In this document: positions 43,745 to 57,138 of the stretch, in pieces
Position numbering within the stretch: position 1 is the first letter of the stretch
How the letters are laid out: each line of letters starts with the position of its first letter
DNA from: Lepidonotus clava
Lineage: Eukaryota > Annelida > Polychaeta > Phyllodocida > Polynoidae
DNA: 64,000 nt
Assembly: GCA_936440205.1 (NCBI GenBank)
Contig: OW387133.1
Location: forward strand, 3,748,001 to 3,812,000
Direction: 5' to 3'
Translations under genes and position numbers: made by a program
Notes under the pieces: model-generated
Seen by the model: only the letters and a program-made list of their open reading frames with translations
Database searches by the model: none
What the model was told of the DNA's origin: nothing

Positions 43745-45400
43745 TACATAACTCTGCTACCCCTGCCGGCCCTTTGCTACTCCTGTCAGCTCTCAGCTAC
43801 CCCTGCCAGCCCTCTACTACGCCTGCCGGCCCTCTGCTACCCTGTCTGCCCTCTGCTACCCCTGCCAGCCCTCTGCTACCCCTGCCGGCCCTCTGCTACC
43901 CCTCTACTACACCTGCCGGCCCTCTACTACCCCTGCCGGCCCTATACTACCCCTGCCGGCCCTCTACTACCCCTACTAGCCATCTACCACCCCTACCGGC
44001 CCCCTGATACCCCTGCCGGCCCTCCACTACCCTGTCTGCCCTCTGCTACCCCTTCCGGCCCTCTACTGCCCCTGCCGGCCCTCTACTACCCCTGCCAGCC
44101 CTCTACTACCCCTGCCGGCCCTCTACTACCCTGTCTGCCCTCTGCTACCCCTTCCGGCCCTCTACTACCCCTGCCGGCCCTCTACTACCCCTGCTGGCCC
44201 TCTACTACCCCTGCCGGCCCTCTACTACCCCTGCCAGCTCTCTACTACCCCTGCCGGCTCTCTACTACCCCTGCCAGCCCTCTACTACCCCTGCTAACCC
44301 TCTACTACCCCTGCTGGCCCTATACTATCCCTGCTAGCCCTCTGCTCCCCCTGCCGGCCCTCTACTACCCCTGCCGGCTCTCTACTACCCCTGCCAGCTC
44401 TCTACTACCCCTGCTAACCCTCTACTACCCCTGCTGGCCCTTTACTACCCCTGCCGGCCCTCTGCTACCCCTGTTGGCCCTCTGATACCTCTGTTGGCCC
44501 TCTACTATCACTACTAGCCCTCTGCCGGCCCTCTACTACTCCTGTCGGCCATCTTCTACCCCTGCCGGCTCTCTACTACCCCTGCCACCCCTTTACTTCC
44601 CCTGCCGGCCCTCTGCTACCACTGCCAGCCCTCTGCTACCCCTGCCGGCCCTCCACTACCCCTGCCGGCCCTCCACTACCCCTGCTGGCCCTCTACTACC
44701 CTGCCGGCCCTCTACTACCCCTGAGAGCCCTCTGTTATCCCTATTGGCCCTATGCTACCCCTCTGCTACCCCTGCCGGCCCTCTACTACCCCTGCCACCC
44801 CTTTACTTCCCCTGCCGGCCCTCTGCTACCACTGCCAGCCCTCTGCTACCCCTGCCAGCCCTCTGCTACCCCTGACAGCCCTCTGTTATCCCTATTGACC
44901 CTCTGCTACCCCTCTGCTATCCCTGCCGGCCCTCTACTACCCCTGCCAGCCCTTTACTTCCCCTGACGGTTCTCTGCTACCCCTACTAGCCCTCTACTAC
45001 CCCTGCTGGACCTCTACTACCCCTGCTAACTCTCTACTACCCCTGCTAACCCTCTGCTGCCCCTGCCGGCCCTCCCCTACCCCTGCTGGCCCTCTACTAC
45101 CCTGCCGGCCCTCTACTACCCCTGACAGCCCTTTACTTCCCCTGACGGCTCTCTGCTACCCCTACTAGCCCTCTACTACCCCTGCTAACTCTCTACTACC
45201 CCTGCTAACCCTCTGCTGCCCCTGCCAACCCTCTGCTACCTTTGCCATTCCTCTGCTACCCCTGCTAACTCTCTGCTATCCCTGCTGGCCCTCTGCTTCC
45301 CCTTCCAGTTGTCTGCTACCAATAGCTGCTTTATGTTACCCCTACTGACCCTCTGGTACCCCTGCAGGCACTACACTACCTCTGCCGGCCCTCTGCCACC
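43745..45400. repeat. Large minisatellite, 20-bp unit
   Basis: There are roughly 80 imperfect tandem copies of CCCTGCCGGCCCTCTACTAC over 1.65 kb, with variants at the GCCGGCC core (CTGGCC, CAGCCC, CTAACC) and at CTACTAC/CTGCTAC. Higher-order blocks recur, for example 44581-44760 resembles 44780-44935. Strongly pyrimidine-rich on the plus strand. Confidence 0.92.
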
Positions 45401-47370
45401 CCTGACATTTGCCTTCTTCGGGATATTTCGGCCTAGATATGATAAAGTTATTTGTTCAAATATACTGGAAATCCCCTCGCATTTGCCACGTGGGACTGAA
45501 AAAGCTTTAGGAACCATTAAGAAGCAATTCTCAGACGAGCATAAGTCACTCAGAATATCCCGGGTTTAATAAATGCGAGGCTATTTTCACGCGACTTCCC
45601 CTGTTCCCCCTTCCCTGTGGACAGATGTAGTCAAAGATAACTCTCCCAAGATGGTCTCCTAAGTGTTTATGACTGCCCCAAATTTTATGAGTGAGAGGAT
45701 ATCTTTTCAAAATATCTTGGGAATGGCCGCCATATATTTTTCTATTCAACTTTCTCAAGAATTATTCAAAAAGCATCCCCAGTCAATTGATGTCTTGTCA
45801 TTCAGATTGTCCCAAATTTCATACGTCAGAAGTAACTTTTCCATAATTTTCTGCTCTGTCAAATAAAGATACATATAAAATCATGCATTTATATACATTT
45901 GAAAATATATAATATGTAAGATTATTGTATTGTTCTATGGTGGTCCTATCCTGTTATGCCATATTTAATCATGTGTTTCTGGAATTGTGCTAATGCTAGA
46001 AGCAAGTGAAAAACGGTCACTAGCCTATTATCTTTGTTTTGTTTTATTTATTATGTCCAATATTTCCAATAATTATTGTAAAACCCTAAATAGTTCTTGA
46101 GAATAGTTTTATTGACAGCTTCACATAAGTACATATTCTCCCAACAGCACATGGAATTATATTTTATACAATACGAGTGGATGAGAATGAGCATATGAAG
46201 TTATGTTACTAGAACCGCTGCACAGGGACGATCAATGAAAAGTGCATATTGAAGTACTTTAACTTCTAGGGTAGTACTTTCTGCTTATGGTTGTTGAGGG
46301 GGGTAATAAAAATGAAGACAGGAGTAGTTTTGAGATGCTGTATTAATTCTTCAGTCACAGATTAGAGAGCATGGCCCCAGGCCAAAGCCCTATGAAATGC
46401 ACAGGTACATAGGTCTGTGTCTCCAGCCCCACTGCCCAGAGTGGAGCATTCAAAGTTCCCTCTGTTATGGCCTCCGGGGCCCTGATTGGTTGGTCAGGCT
46501 CCAGGTGATAGGTGGCTCCACCTGGACTCTACGAGGGTAGTAAGACACTACTTTAAGGGTACCGTTTAGTACCTGTATACAGCTTCTGATATTATATTAA
46601 TTCATACATAATTATATTTAAGATATTTGAATAGATATGTGTTCTTAGGTATAGATATGTCCTACCAATTTTAAGGTATGACATAATCCATTCTGTTCTA
46701 CGAAATTACAATTTTTCATTGAAATGTGTGGCAATACTAGAGTATAAATTGTAGTTTGTCTTTTTTCATGGCATACTTTCTGTGGTCTACGGCACATACG
46801 GTCTCCTCACGTACCATTTTGTGACAAAAAGTTCTCAAAGGAAAACAAAGAAAACAGTAAATATCACAGGTGAATCATGTAAGTTAGAAATAATTTTATT
46901 TGCCAACCTCAGGCCTGCCAATGTTATTATGTTACTGATTTAATAAAACTGAACAAAGAGTTTCCATAAACCCCATAATGGAATCATGAAGTTTGAGTTC
47001 ATGCTGCGTCATATAACCAAGTTTAAATGATTTATCAATCCCTAAATGTGTTATAAAAGAATCTCCCGGGAGTTTGTTTTTTTTTCAGAATAAAGCTCAT
47101 GAACTGAAATTTAATATTTACATGATGTTATCTTCATGCAATCCCATATAATATCTTGGTTATTTTTAACCAAAATGCTAGTTTGATTTATAAAGCATCA
47201 GAATGTCTAATTGGAACTGCATCCATTTACAACCACTAACTACATAATGACATTATAAAATATACTTGTACTATAGAAAAATGTTTTAGAAAATATCCAA
47301 AGCTTAATAGATCTCAATATATAACTACAATAGGGGCCTTAATGACAGCCATTGTGCATAACCATCCCCC
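45401..47370. other. Non-coding stretch
   Basis: No gene is seen. Around 46254-46565 there is a segment bounded by similar AGTACTTTAACTTCTAGGGTAG and GGGTAGTAAGACACTACTTTA motifs that may be another repeat. The rest is AT-rich unique sequence. Confidence 0.4.
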
Positions 47371-47375
47371 AGCGT

Positions 47376-47640
47376 TCTATTTACCAACCCTTCCGTGGGG
47401 GTACCGGGGTGGGGCTTCTGCTCCTGGGAAGAATATAGGCCTCCAGTAACCCCTGCTGATTGTATAAGGCGACAATAGGGAGGACCCAGCACTGATCAAG
47501 TGGTTCATTGGGTTCAATTCCTGGTTGGTGTCTGGGTTATAAATATGATCACCAAAGACAGAATTTGTTCTCACTTGTTTTCACTGTGAAAATGACCCTG
47601 GCTGATGGTACAGCGTAAAACATCCATCACTCACTCACTC
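47376..47640 (+). repeat. SINE-like, tRNA-related sequence
   Basis: It contains a B-box-like GGGTTCAATTCCTGG at about 47510 and ends in a short CATCCATCACTCACTCACTC tail. An A-box is less clear. About 265 bp. Similar 3' tails are common in animal SINEs. Confidence 0.45.
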
Positions 47641-47759
47641 CATTTACCAAGTATTTCTCCCACACTCACACCAAAACACCATCGGATGACCTGCACTCCT
47701 CTATCTCTACACAGTTACTGTCAGATGATGCAATCCAAATATCATAACCTACCATCAGA

Positions 47760-48160
47760 ATAACACTGAGAATATCCCTAATGGTATACGGTGTGGAAAC
47801 CAACCTGGAGCAATTCTCCCCACCATGGATAGCTGATTTGCGGTATTTTAAGCACCTTGTAGACAAACCCACAGATAAAACTATAGAAAATAAGCATTTA
47901 TGAATTGTTCTATCCATGTATAAATGAATTTTCAAACAACTTTGAAGATATTTGATAATTATAATATGTGGATACAAAATAGCAAAATATTGATTGCTAT
48001 AGTTTGTCATTATGTTATACTACAAATAATCATATGATTCATGAAAATTAATGTGGTTAAGAATTGTGATTTGTCGACAGATTACCCAGCATGCAACCTG
48101 ATCTTAGCTAACCTGTAGCTAAAGCTCAAGACGTTGGCTACCCATGGTTAAGGGAATTTG
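47760..48160. repeat. Relative of the 62619 TIR element, internal part
   Basis: The stretches CAATTCTCCCCACCATGGATAGC and GTCGACAGATTACCCAGCATG are inverted or shared with the interior of 62619-63330 (CATGCTGGGTAATATGTCGACA). Non-coding. Confidence 0.4.
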
Positions 48161-48414
48161 TAGACTCCAAGCTGTATATGATGGATAACAGGGAAAGAAG
48201 CAGAAGCAGGGGGTGGAGGGGTTGTATTCATTTTTTTCCACTTTCTTGTCTTTGAGATTGATCCCCGCTCCAACTATCCCTACTGCAGCAGCTAAAGGTC
48301 AAGGTCAGGCTGCCCTCTGACGTCACTGACCTTTCCTGACCCCTGAATGACCACTCAGTCCCAGGGCGCCACCTGGGGACAGCTTTTGGCAACAGTAAAC
48401 ATGGTGAAGAATGC

Positions 48415-48455
48415 CCATGGACCAAAACATAATCTAGATGTCTCACCTAAAATAT
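48415..48455 (-). other. Possible leader-exon relative upstream of gene B
   Basis: The minus strand reads TTGGTCCATGGGCATTCTTCACCATG, similar to the segment before the conserved donor upstream of gene A (GGACATGGCATTCTTCTCCATG). The downstream donor sequence is not conserved here, so this may be a decayed remnant or chance. Confidence 0.2.
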
Positions 48456-48569
48456 TGTATTCTTTAGTCCATAGATCTAACAGGTCAAAAACAAATGGAA
48501 CGTAGAATGTAATTTCAATTTGGTTGAAATATGATAACTATCCGGTTGAGGGCGTGTATCTATTATAAT

Positions 48570-48855
48570 TTTGCAGTGACATTCTGTTTTGTTCTATTTT
48601 GGTTCTTGTTACTTTATTATGATGGCCGACAATAATGTTGCAGCAATCTACTGCTGTGACATTGCATTGTGATGTTATTGCAATATGTTCTGGTTACATT
48701 TTTCCACCTAAACAGAATGTTATTATAATGTTTTGTTTTGGTCTGGTCTTAACATCCCCATTAAGTGATAATGATATTTGGTGAGGTCTGATTTGATGAG
48801 ATATAAAGATAGTATAACTGTTTAGTTTTCAGCAGTATTACACTTGTTTACACCA
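48570..48855. repeat. CCAAGG-TIR MITE family copy
   Basis: It has internal family motifs such as ACAATAATGTTGCAGCAAT, CCTAAACAGAATGTTATTAT and TGGTCTGGTCTTAAC. The termini are poorly preserved. Confidence 0.5.
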
Positions 48856-49589
48856 ATTTTAGAATGTTTCTGCCATTGTGTTTTTCAGTCTGGATCTGCC
48901 CCAAATCCACCTTCAAATTTCACCATCTTATGATAAGTTCCCCGGATTGAAAATTTACAGAATTTTAGATCTAAATATATATTTTCCAGAACCTTTTACA
49001 GAATTAAAATCAGCCCGATTCATTTGCAAAACCCTTCGCAGCAGTCCCTGTTGGGAGACTTTGTATTGTTTTACTCTTTTATTATGCGATGGGCCATTGA
49101 ACCTCTTCCAGGACTATAAGCTAAGGTCATAGATGGCAATGGCCTAGACAGGGATGCTTTATACTGCTATTTTAAGAATAGACATCTTAGTGTGTATATA
49201 TTTTCGCGAATTTGAGAAAAATAAAGATAAATCCCAAGGACTAATTTTGAGTCCCAAAGAGCCAAAGCCTGAATCTTAAATGTATACAACATGAATATAA
49301 ATATGCTTGTGTCTATAATATTACCTAGTGGCCTTCAATAAAGTACATATTCTGAACATTTTCAAACCCCTCTGGTTATTATATGCATTTGATATGTACA
49401 GGAATGTAAGCACATTCAAAATTATATTAATCCTATTCACCACCCCGTGGTGCATATATATTTGTATTTAATGGAAAACCCCCAAGTGACAATGTTTGAT
49501 GTCATGTTACTGACTTTAAGTTAGTTCTTTAGATTGGGGTTATAATATGTTCTGAGTAAGTAGCCAGAGTAAAATCTCCCTCTGGTAAG
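48856..49589. other. Non-coding stretch
   Basis: No gene is recognised. A short open stretch at 48878-49132 has no family features. Confidence 0.4.
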
Positions 49590-52045
49590 TAACGGGGATC
49601 CAGCCTCCCACTGGCTAAGTATCCAGGGCCCAGCATCCCTCTGGGTAAGTATCCAGGGCCCACCCTCCATCTGGCTAAGTATCCAGGGCCCAGCATCCCT
49701 CTGGGTAAGTATCCAGGGCCCAGCCTCCCTCTGGGTAAGTATCCAGGGCCCAGCCTCCCTCTGGGTAAGTATCCAGGGCCCAGCCTCCCTCTGGGTAAGT
49801 ATCCAGGGCCCAGCCTCCTTCTGGGTAAGTAACCAGGGCCCAGCCTCTCTCTGGGTAAGTATCCAGGGCCCACCCTCCATCTGGGTAAGTATCCAGGGCC
49901 CAGCCTCCCTCTGGGTAAGTATCCAGGGCCCAGCCTCCCTCTGGGTAAGTATCCAGGGCCCAGCCTCTCTCTGGGTAAGTATCCAGGGCCCAGCCTCCTT
50001 CTGGGTAAGTAACCAGGGCCCAGCCTCTCTCTGGGTAAGTATCCAGGGCCCACCCTCCATCTGGGTAAGTATCCAGGGCCCAGCCTCCCTCTGGGTAAGT
50101 ATCCAGGGCCCACCCTCCATCTGGCTAAGTATACAGGGCCCAGCCTCTCTCTGGGTAAGTATCCAGGGCCCAGCATCCCTCTGGGTAAGTATCCAGGGCC
50201 CACCCTCCCTCTGGGTAAGTATCCAGGGCCCAGCCTCCCTCTGGGTAAGTATCCAGGGCCCACCCTCCATCTGGCTAAGTATACAGGGCCCAGCCTCTCT
50301 CTGGGTAAGTATCCAGGGCCCAGCCTCTCTCTGGGTAAGTATCCAGGGCCCAGCCTGTCTCTGGGTAAGTATCCAGGGCCCAGCCTCCCTCTGGGTAAGT
50401 ATCAAGGGCCCAGCCTCCTTCTGGGTAAGTAACTAGGGCCCAGCCTCCCTCTAGGTAAGTAACTAGGGCCCAGCCTCCCTCTGGGTAAGTATCAAGGGCC
50501 CAGCCTCCTTCTGGGTAAGTAACCAGGGCCCAGCCTCCCTCTGGGTAAGTATCCAGGGTCCACCCTCTATCTGGCTAAGAATCCAGGGCCCAGCATTGCT
50601 CTGGGTAATTATCCAGGGCCAAGCCTCCCTCTGGGTAAGTAGCCAGGGCCCAGCCCCCCTCTGGGTAAGTATCCAGGGCCCAGCCTCCCTCTGGGTAATT
50701 ATCCAGGGCCAAGCCTCCCTCTGGGTAAGTATCCAGGGCCCAGCCTCCCTCTGGGCAAGTAAACAGGGCCCAGCCTGTCTCTGGGTAAGTATCCAGGGCC
50801 CAGTCGCCCTCTGGGTAAGTAACAAGGGCCCAGCCTCCTGGGTAAGTAACTAGGGCCAAGCCTCCCTCTGGGTAAGTAACCAGGGCCCAGCCTCCCTCTG
50901 GGTAAGTATCAAGGGCCCAGCCTCCTTCTGGGTAAGTAACCAGGGCCCAGCCTCCCTCTGGGTAAGTATCCAAGGTCCACCCTCTATCTGGCTAAGAATC
51001 CAGGGCCCAGCATTGCTCTGGGTAATTATCCAGGGCCAAGCCTCCCTCTGGGTAAGTATCCAGGGCCCAGCCCCCCTCTGGGTAAGTATCCAGGGCCCAG
51101 CCTCCCTCTGGGTAAGTATCTAGGGCCCAGCCTCCTTCTGGGTAAGTATCAAGGGCCTAGCCTCCCTCTGGGTAAGTATCAAGGGCCCAGCCTCCTTCTG
51201 GGTAAGTAACTAGGGCCCAGCCTCCCTCTGGGTAAGTAACTAGGGCCCAGCCTCCCTGTGGGTAAGTAACCAGGGCCCAGCCTCCCTCTGGGTAAGTATC
51301 AAGGGCCCAGCCTCCTTCTGGGTAAGTAACCAGGGCCTAGCCTCCCTCTGGGTAAGTATCCAGGGTCCACCCTCCATCTGGCTAAGTATCCAGGGCCCAG
51401 TATCGCTCTCGGTAAGTATCCAGGGCCAAGCCTCTCTCAGGGTAAGTATCCAGGGCCCAGCCTCCCTCTGCATAAGTATCCAGGGCCCAGCCTCCCTCTG
51501 GGTAAGTATCTAGGGCCCAGCCTCCTTCTGGGTAAGTATCAAGGGCCTAGCCTCCCTCTGGGTAAGTAACTAGGGCCCAGCTTCCTTCTGGGTAAGTATC
51601 CAGGGCCCAGCCTCCATCTGGCTAAGTAACCAGGGCCCAGCCTCCCTCTGGGTAAGTATCCAGGGCCCAGCCTCCCTCAGGGTAAGTAAACAGGGCCCAG
51701 CCCCCCTCTTGGTAAGTATCCAGGGCCCAGCCTCCCTCTGGGTAAGTATCTAGGGCCCAGCCTCCTTCTGGGTAAGTATCAAGGGCCTAGCCTCCCTCTG
51801 GGTAAGTAACCAGGGCCCAGCCTCCTTCTGGGTAAGTAACTAGGGCCCAGCTTCCTTCTGGGTAAGTATCCAGGGCCCAGCCTCCATATGGCTAAGTAAC
51901 CAGGGCCCAGCCTCCCTCTGGGTAAGTATCCAGGGCCCAGCCTCCCTCTGGGTAAATATCCAGGGCCCAGCCTCCCTCTGGGTAAGTAACCAGGGCCCAG
52001 CCTCCTTCTGGGTAAGTAACTAGGGCCCATCTTCCCCCTGGGTAA
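49590..52045. repeat. Large minisatellite, 30-bp unit with splice-donor-like core
   Basis: There are about 80 tandem copies of a 30-bp unit, CAGCCTCCCTCTGGGTAAGT followed by ATCCAGGGCC. Variants are TATC/TAAC and CCTCC/CATCC/CCTTC. Since 30 is divisible by 3, all frames stay open for long distances, giving artefactual repeat proteins such as GPWILTQREA. A shift of register near 50838 (short unit) separates two sub-arrays. Confidence 0.95.
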
Positions 52046-52185
52046 TTAATCATAACTGAGCCTTGTAAACCCTCCCTGTAGCTGCTTCCCACATCTCTCT
52101 TTTTAGTTGTTATTTCTCAATAAGTGAGTTTGGCAGTATCCCAGGTTAACCTTTCCACCAACTTATAAAAAAGGTACCATGCGTT

Positions 52186-52560
52186 CAGGCCCATACCCAG
52201 GGGGGGAGGTGGGGGTGGCGGGCCACCCCCCAACAGAAGGAATTTCTTTAAAAGTTCCACCTTTCCTTTAGTAAACTATTGTAAAAACCCTAAAAAAAGG
52301 GAAGAAAATATTGAAAAGTTCCACTTGTGGAACCTCGCCACCCCCTTTTTAAATTTAAATTACTGATATTGTAAGCAAAGGTTCCACTTAAGGAACCTCG
52401 CCGCCCCCTTTTTAGATTTAAATTACTGATATCATAGCAAAAGTTCCACTTAAGGAACCTCGCCACCCCCTTTTTAGATTTAAATTACTGATATTATAAG
52501 CAAAAGTTCCACTTAAGGAACCTCGCCACCCCCCCACACCAGACCCTGGGCACGGGCCTG
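52186..52560. repeat. Non-autonomous TIR element, CAGGCCCGTACCCAGGG family, copy 2
   Basis: The ends are CAGGCCCATACCCAGGG and CCCTGGGCACGGGCCTG. Inside are four tandem units of about 65 bp carrying AAGTTCCACTTAAGGAACCT, itself an inverted repeat. Confidence 0.8.
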
Positions 52561-52899
52561 GCATTATATAGTAATTATCATCTTATATATATTGGCAATA
52601 TGTATGAGGGAATTCTGTTAATAATTATGTTGATGGTAACATACCATGAAGGATGAGTTTTACAAGATATATATTGCACGACACAGTGGTTTATTTCATA
52701 GTCAAGTCATAAAAGTGGTATGTTATATTTCCCCCACTGCTGCTGATCTAAATCTAATGGTGCCCCTTGTCCCCTCCTTTATTTGCTGGATTGGAACTCC
52801 CGTATTGGTGGCAGGTCCCTTTGTAACTACAAACATCACATGCCTCTCTTTTCCTGGAGCCCTGGATGGGGGGGGGCGCTACCGATGTCGCATGTCAAA

Positions 52900-53060
52900 T
52901 TTGAAAACCGGCCGTGTCGCTGTGTCGAATTTAAGGGAAGCCCCTGTCGCATGTCAGTAATGGCCATGTCACATGTCACTATTATCTTATAGCCCCATAT
53001 TGTGTCGTTAAGGTCCCATGTCGCATGTCGATTTTGATAAATGGCCATGTCGACGTGTCA
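52900..53060. repeat. Short irregular repeat of CATGTCGCATGTC
   Basis: Seven or more spaced copies of ATGTCR(C/A)ATGTCA-like motifs occur. No coding meaning is supported. Confidence 0.5.
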
Positions 53061-53630
53061 AATTTAGTGGTCCAGACCAATTTTCCTGTGCATAGAATTA
53101 TCATTTATCTATTTACTGTTTTTACACCACATATTCAGCTTCAATTAGGTGTATCAAGTCATAGGGGCCTCTTTGAATACAGGAATTATCAAACGTGGCA
53201 CGACTGTCAACTTTTGTAAGGTGCCTTCCATTAGGCCAAAAACATTGCCCGAAAGATTTAGAGTAGGTAAGTATATCTGTTTTCCTTTATTTCTGCCAGT
53301 TTTTTACTTACACACATGGACAGTATTGAAAATTATAAAAAATACTTAAAACATCCTCAAAAATAGTGACAGTCCATGAGAAATCCAAGCTTATTGTTTC
53401 TACCATCTGAAATACATGTTCTGAGCACCTATTTGCTATTCCATGTTCTTTTGGTCAATTTTATTGGATTTTCATAATTCTTGCGAAAAGGTATTTCTGA
53501 AAAACACTTAAGGCAGGACCAAATGTTAGGGTGGGCCGGGTTGCTGAACACAACACATTTTTTAGGCCTTAAGTAAGTACCTACATTTTCAAATGTACTG
53601 GAACATACACTCATTTCCCAGAATTCTAGA

Positions 53631-53659
53631 CCCCCCCCCCCCCCCCCAAAAAAAAAAAA
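53631..53659. repeat. Homopolymer pair C17-A12
   Basis: Seventeen C's are followed directly by twelve A's. This is a likely polymorphic or assembly-sensitive site. Confidence 0.9.
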
Positions 53660-54404
53660 TTACTTTCAAATGCCCCAATTTCCAAACGTCCCAATTTGGC
53701 ATTCATATATATACGACACTTAACTTAGTGTCTTACACTTGTCTTAGACCTGTCTCAAATTATCCGTAAATTAATTGTTCACTGATTAATCTAATAGATT
53801 ATACCAACATGACACTTAACTTAGTGTCGATTGATAGTTCGGCGTATTGTATTATGTGTTATGTAAATTTCTTTTCATTATTTTGAATATATCTTTCCAC
53901 TGTCTATGTACTTACATGGAAGATCATCGTTCAGATGAATGTAGTTAATAAATAAAAAAAATAAAATAAAAAAAAATACTTTGAATAGTTAAAATAGTTG
54001 GCGACAGTCATTTAAACGTTGGCGGTTGCTGATTAAAGTTTTTGTTACCATGTTAGGATACTATAGACGTTGTGCAGATGACGTCATATGAGCTGTCAGC
54101 CATATTGGTGATCAATTTGGAATCATCATTATTCTCATTTCAGAAACATCTGGAAAGGATTTCAAACCATATTTACATTAGTAAACCTTGTGAAACAACA
54201 ATCAACCATTATTAATGATAAGAAATGAAAATTTTAGATTTGTTTCATAGCCACGTGGTCATGATAAGCACATGGTGATCACCAAAATCTGATCACGTGA
54301 TCACGTCTGCACAAGGTCTATAGATGACCAAACCACCAGCTCCAGGGGCCAATACTATGGCCTGACAATGAGCCTCATCAATCAACAATGTACACGGTCA
54401 CCCA
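53660..54404. other. Non-coding stretch with ACTTAACTTAGTGTC repeats
   Basis: CGACACTTAACTTAGTGTC occurs at about 53715 and, extended, at about 53810. It is itself nearly palindromic. No gene is seen. Confidence 0.4.
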
Positions 54405-54620
54405 CCAATACCTTGTCAGTTAACAATTTACCTTGTCAGCCTACAATGCACCTTGTCAGCTGACAACATACCCTATCATACCACAATGCACCTTGTCAGC
54501 TGACAATGCACTTTGTCAGTCTTCAGGATACCTTGTCATTCTTAAAGGTACCTTGTCAGTCTTCAAGCTACCTTGTCAGTCTTCAAGGTACCTTGGCAGT
54601 CTTGTCAGGCTGACAAGGGT
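54405..54620. repeat. Degenerate minisatellite, unit about 21 bp
   Basis: About ten copies of ACAATGCACCTTGTCAGCTG and then TTCAAGGTACCTTGTCAGTC occur. The open frame across it is a by-product. Confidence 0.75.
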
Positions 54621-55990
54621 TTTTTTGTTATGCAGGCTATTCAGACGGGTACAAATCAAACTTATGTTTGTTCTCCCTTTGTATTCCTGTTACATGTAGT
54701 CATTGACACATAGATTGTGTCAGTCATTAAGGCATAGTGAACATACTTACAGATTATAAGATGGAATGAGATGAAGTGAACCTCCTTTATCTAATTATAA
54801 ACAATCATGAAAATAAGTGTTTTAACAGCAATGTTTTGAAAGATTGCAGGTTTTCACAATTTTTAACATAAGTGGAAAGCTTGTTCCATCCAGTAGCGCC
54901 ATAACAGAACACCAAGTTTTTAAAAGGTTCCGTCCTAGGAATAGGTGGATGTGCATTACATGCAGCCAGAATTTTATGGTTCTACTTATGACTTAGTCAG
55001 TAGCAGACAAAACCAGTTCAACTCAGAATATGTCAGCCAAGTGTAAACGGGCCGTATGGAATATTTTCTTTGATCGTTTGAATGTAATGGTATGTTGTTT
55101 GGATTTTATCATTTAACTAGAATTGTGAGATACAGAGCGTGGGGTTATTACACAGTGTTCTGGTATGTGTATGCGTCGAATGCTTGGTAAGTAGGACATG
55201 ACAGGGACTGTTATGACCAATATGTATAACAAGTGTCCCTTACAGCAATGGTTAAGCATTAAATGTATTCTTCAAATGAGAAATATTTTATATTATAATA
55301 CAATTATATTTTATAATGTCATTATATGGCTAGTGTTTATAAATATATAGACTTAAAACTGGCTATCATATTCTTTAATTACTTAAGTAGTATGTTGGTT
55401 CACCAACCCCCTTTCTATATATAATATGGGATTGCATGAAGTTAATATTGTATAAGCATATAGAATGTCATCCTAGGTATTTAAGCAATTATGTAGACAG
55501 TCATTATATTGTGGTCAATTATATGGCAATACCAATAGGCCTATTATTGGTATGACTATAATGTACATCGTTTTGGTGAGCATGGAACCTGTTCACACAC
55601 CTGAACATATAGCTTAGTAAACACAGCAAGCTATTTCAGTCAAATCTTCGGAGGGTTATGGTTTCTGTTAGTCCAACTTAATGATATGCCGTTATTAGGT
55701 TTAATTGTGTGATTACCTCGGAATCACCAGGGTATGGGACAAGATGGGGTTTTCTAGAGGTGAACATCATTCACAGTAAAAATCTACATATTTTGTTGTT
55801 TGGTATAGTAGATTCCAGAAAACATTTTTTCTTATACAGTGCATATGATTAACATCACTTGACCAGTATAAATTATTGCTATAACGTTAATCATTTAATT
55901 CAACCTCCCAAAATCAGGCCTGGTTTTTCTGAGTACTTCGCATTGTGTATAAGAACTTGAACCTTTCATCTGAAGAGAGATGCCACATCA
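54621..55990. other. Non-coding stretch
   Basis: AT-rich sequence without a recognisable gene, RNA gene or TIR element. Confidence 0.4.
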
Positions 55991-56551
55991 TTAAAGAGAG
56001 GGGCCAGTGAAATTTTAATTTTGTAAAATTATCGTCTTAAAAAGTAGATAATGATGTTTAAATACGAGTACAACACAATTTTATAACTATAAATTGATGT
56101 ATTGCATAGAAAACCTTGCCTTCATATCAGATCACAAACTGAAGCCCTTGCCCACCTGCCTAAGGATGTCTGTGTGTGACATCACACAAAACGACAGTTA
56201 TATTTAAATTTCAAATTTCCATATTCTGTGAAAACCATATTTTCTTGTATAAGTCATTTGATTTGGTGATCTTAATCTCTTTTAGAGTTATAAAGTATAT
56301 TTGATAAATTTCTTATTACATTTTTTTTCAGATTTATAATTTTTCAACTGTTCTGCTTGTGACGTCACACACAGATAATGCACTCTGCAAGGTGCTTCAG
56401 GTGCATTGAGACACCAGCCTTTGAAATTTAGAAAACTCTCCATAAAATAGAAAGTATTATAGTTATTGATTTAAAATTTGGCATGGATACTCCCTGGGCA
56501 ACCGGGATCACGCTAATGCATTGCTTTATATTCACTGGCTCCTCCCTTTAA
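55991..56551. repeat. MITE with CRE-like palindromes, copy 2
   Basis: The left end TTAAAGAGAGGGGCCAGTGAA is inverted at the right as TTCACTGGCTCCTCCCTTTAA. It contains TGACATCA at 56177 and TGACGTCA at 56360, placed like those in 38938-39489. Confidence 0.7.
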
Positions 56552-57138
56552 GAGGGAACCCCTGAGAGGGGTTCCAAACAGTATCTCCTTAACAGCTGTC
56601 ATAACAGTTATCAGGTTCGGGACTAGCGCAATAATGGTACCGTTGTCATAAACGGCATCAGTGTTTAAGCTGGTCCCACTAGTTTAGTCGAATATCGCAT
56701 CGTGGTAAAGAAGGGATGAGGAGAACAAAGGACTTTACAAATGTACTCTGTGAATGTGATAATTCATCTAATTCTATTCATAATATCATAATAATGTTTA
56801 ATTGTGTATTTTATTTGAATTGTCCGATGGAATTAGACCAAAAAGTAATACTGATAATGTTATCCTAATTAGAAATTTTGAATCAGCACTGTTTAAGGTA
56901 TAACAGCATCAGGAGGGATGCCCTGCTCCAGTGCACATAGTGTACACATCTCCAGTCACAGTGTGTGTACTCTTTGCACGCTATTAGTACATCAGATCCT
57001 CTCCTTGGAGAGTGTACACCAGGCAATGACTACGATACCATAAACCGCATCAATCTCATTTAAAACAATAGCGCCAAAGTTGCACCGCGTGCCGCACCTG
57101 GTTATGTCATCTATATCAATCACAACACGAGCACCAAA

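Noticed and set aside
48228-48446. 72-codon minus-strand frame considered as another transporter first exon
   Set aside because: It shares only CCTTGACC-type short motifs with exon 1; no TM1, no GTAAG donor in the right place.
49521-50405. 294-codon open frame of GPWILTQREA repeats (and similar frames to 52092)
   Set aside because: It is a by-product of a 30-bp minisatellite whose unit length is divisible by three; several frames are open at once on both strands, with no start context or unique domain.
49590-52045. CRISPR-like regular spacing
   Set aside because: Units are contiguous 30-mers with no unique spacers, in an animal genome; it is a minisatellite.
53149-53349. Short plus-strand frame
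   Set aside because: There are no family features and random frames of this size are expected in AT-rich DNA.
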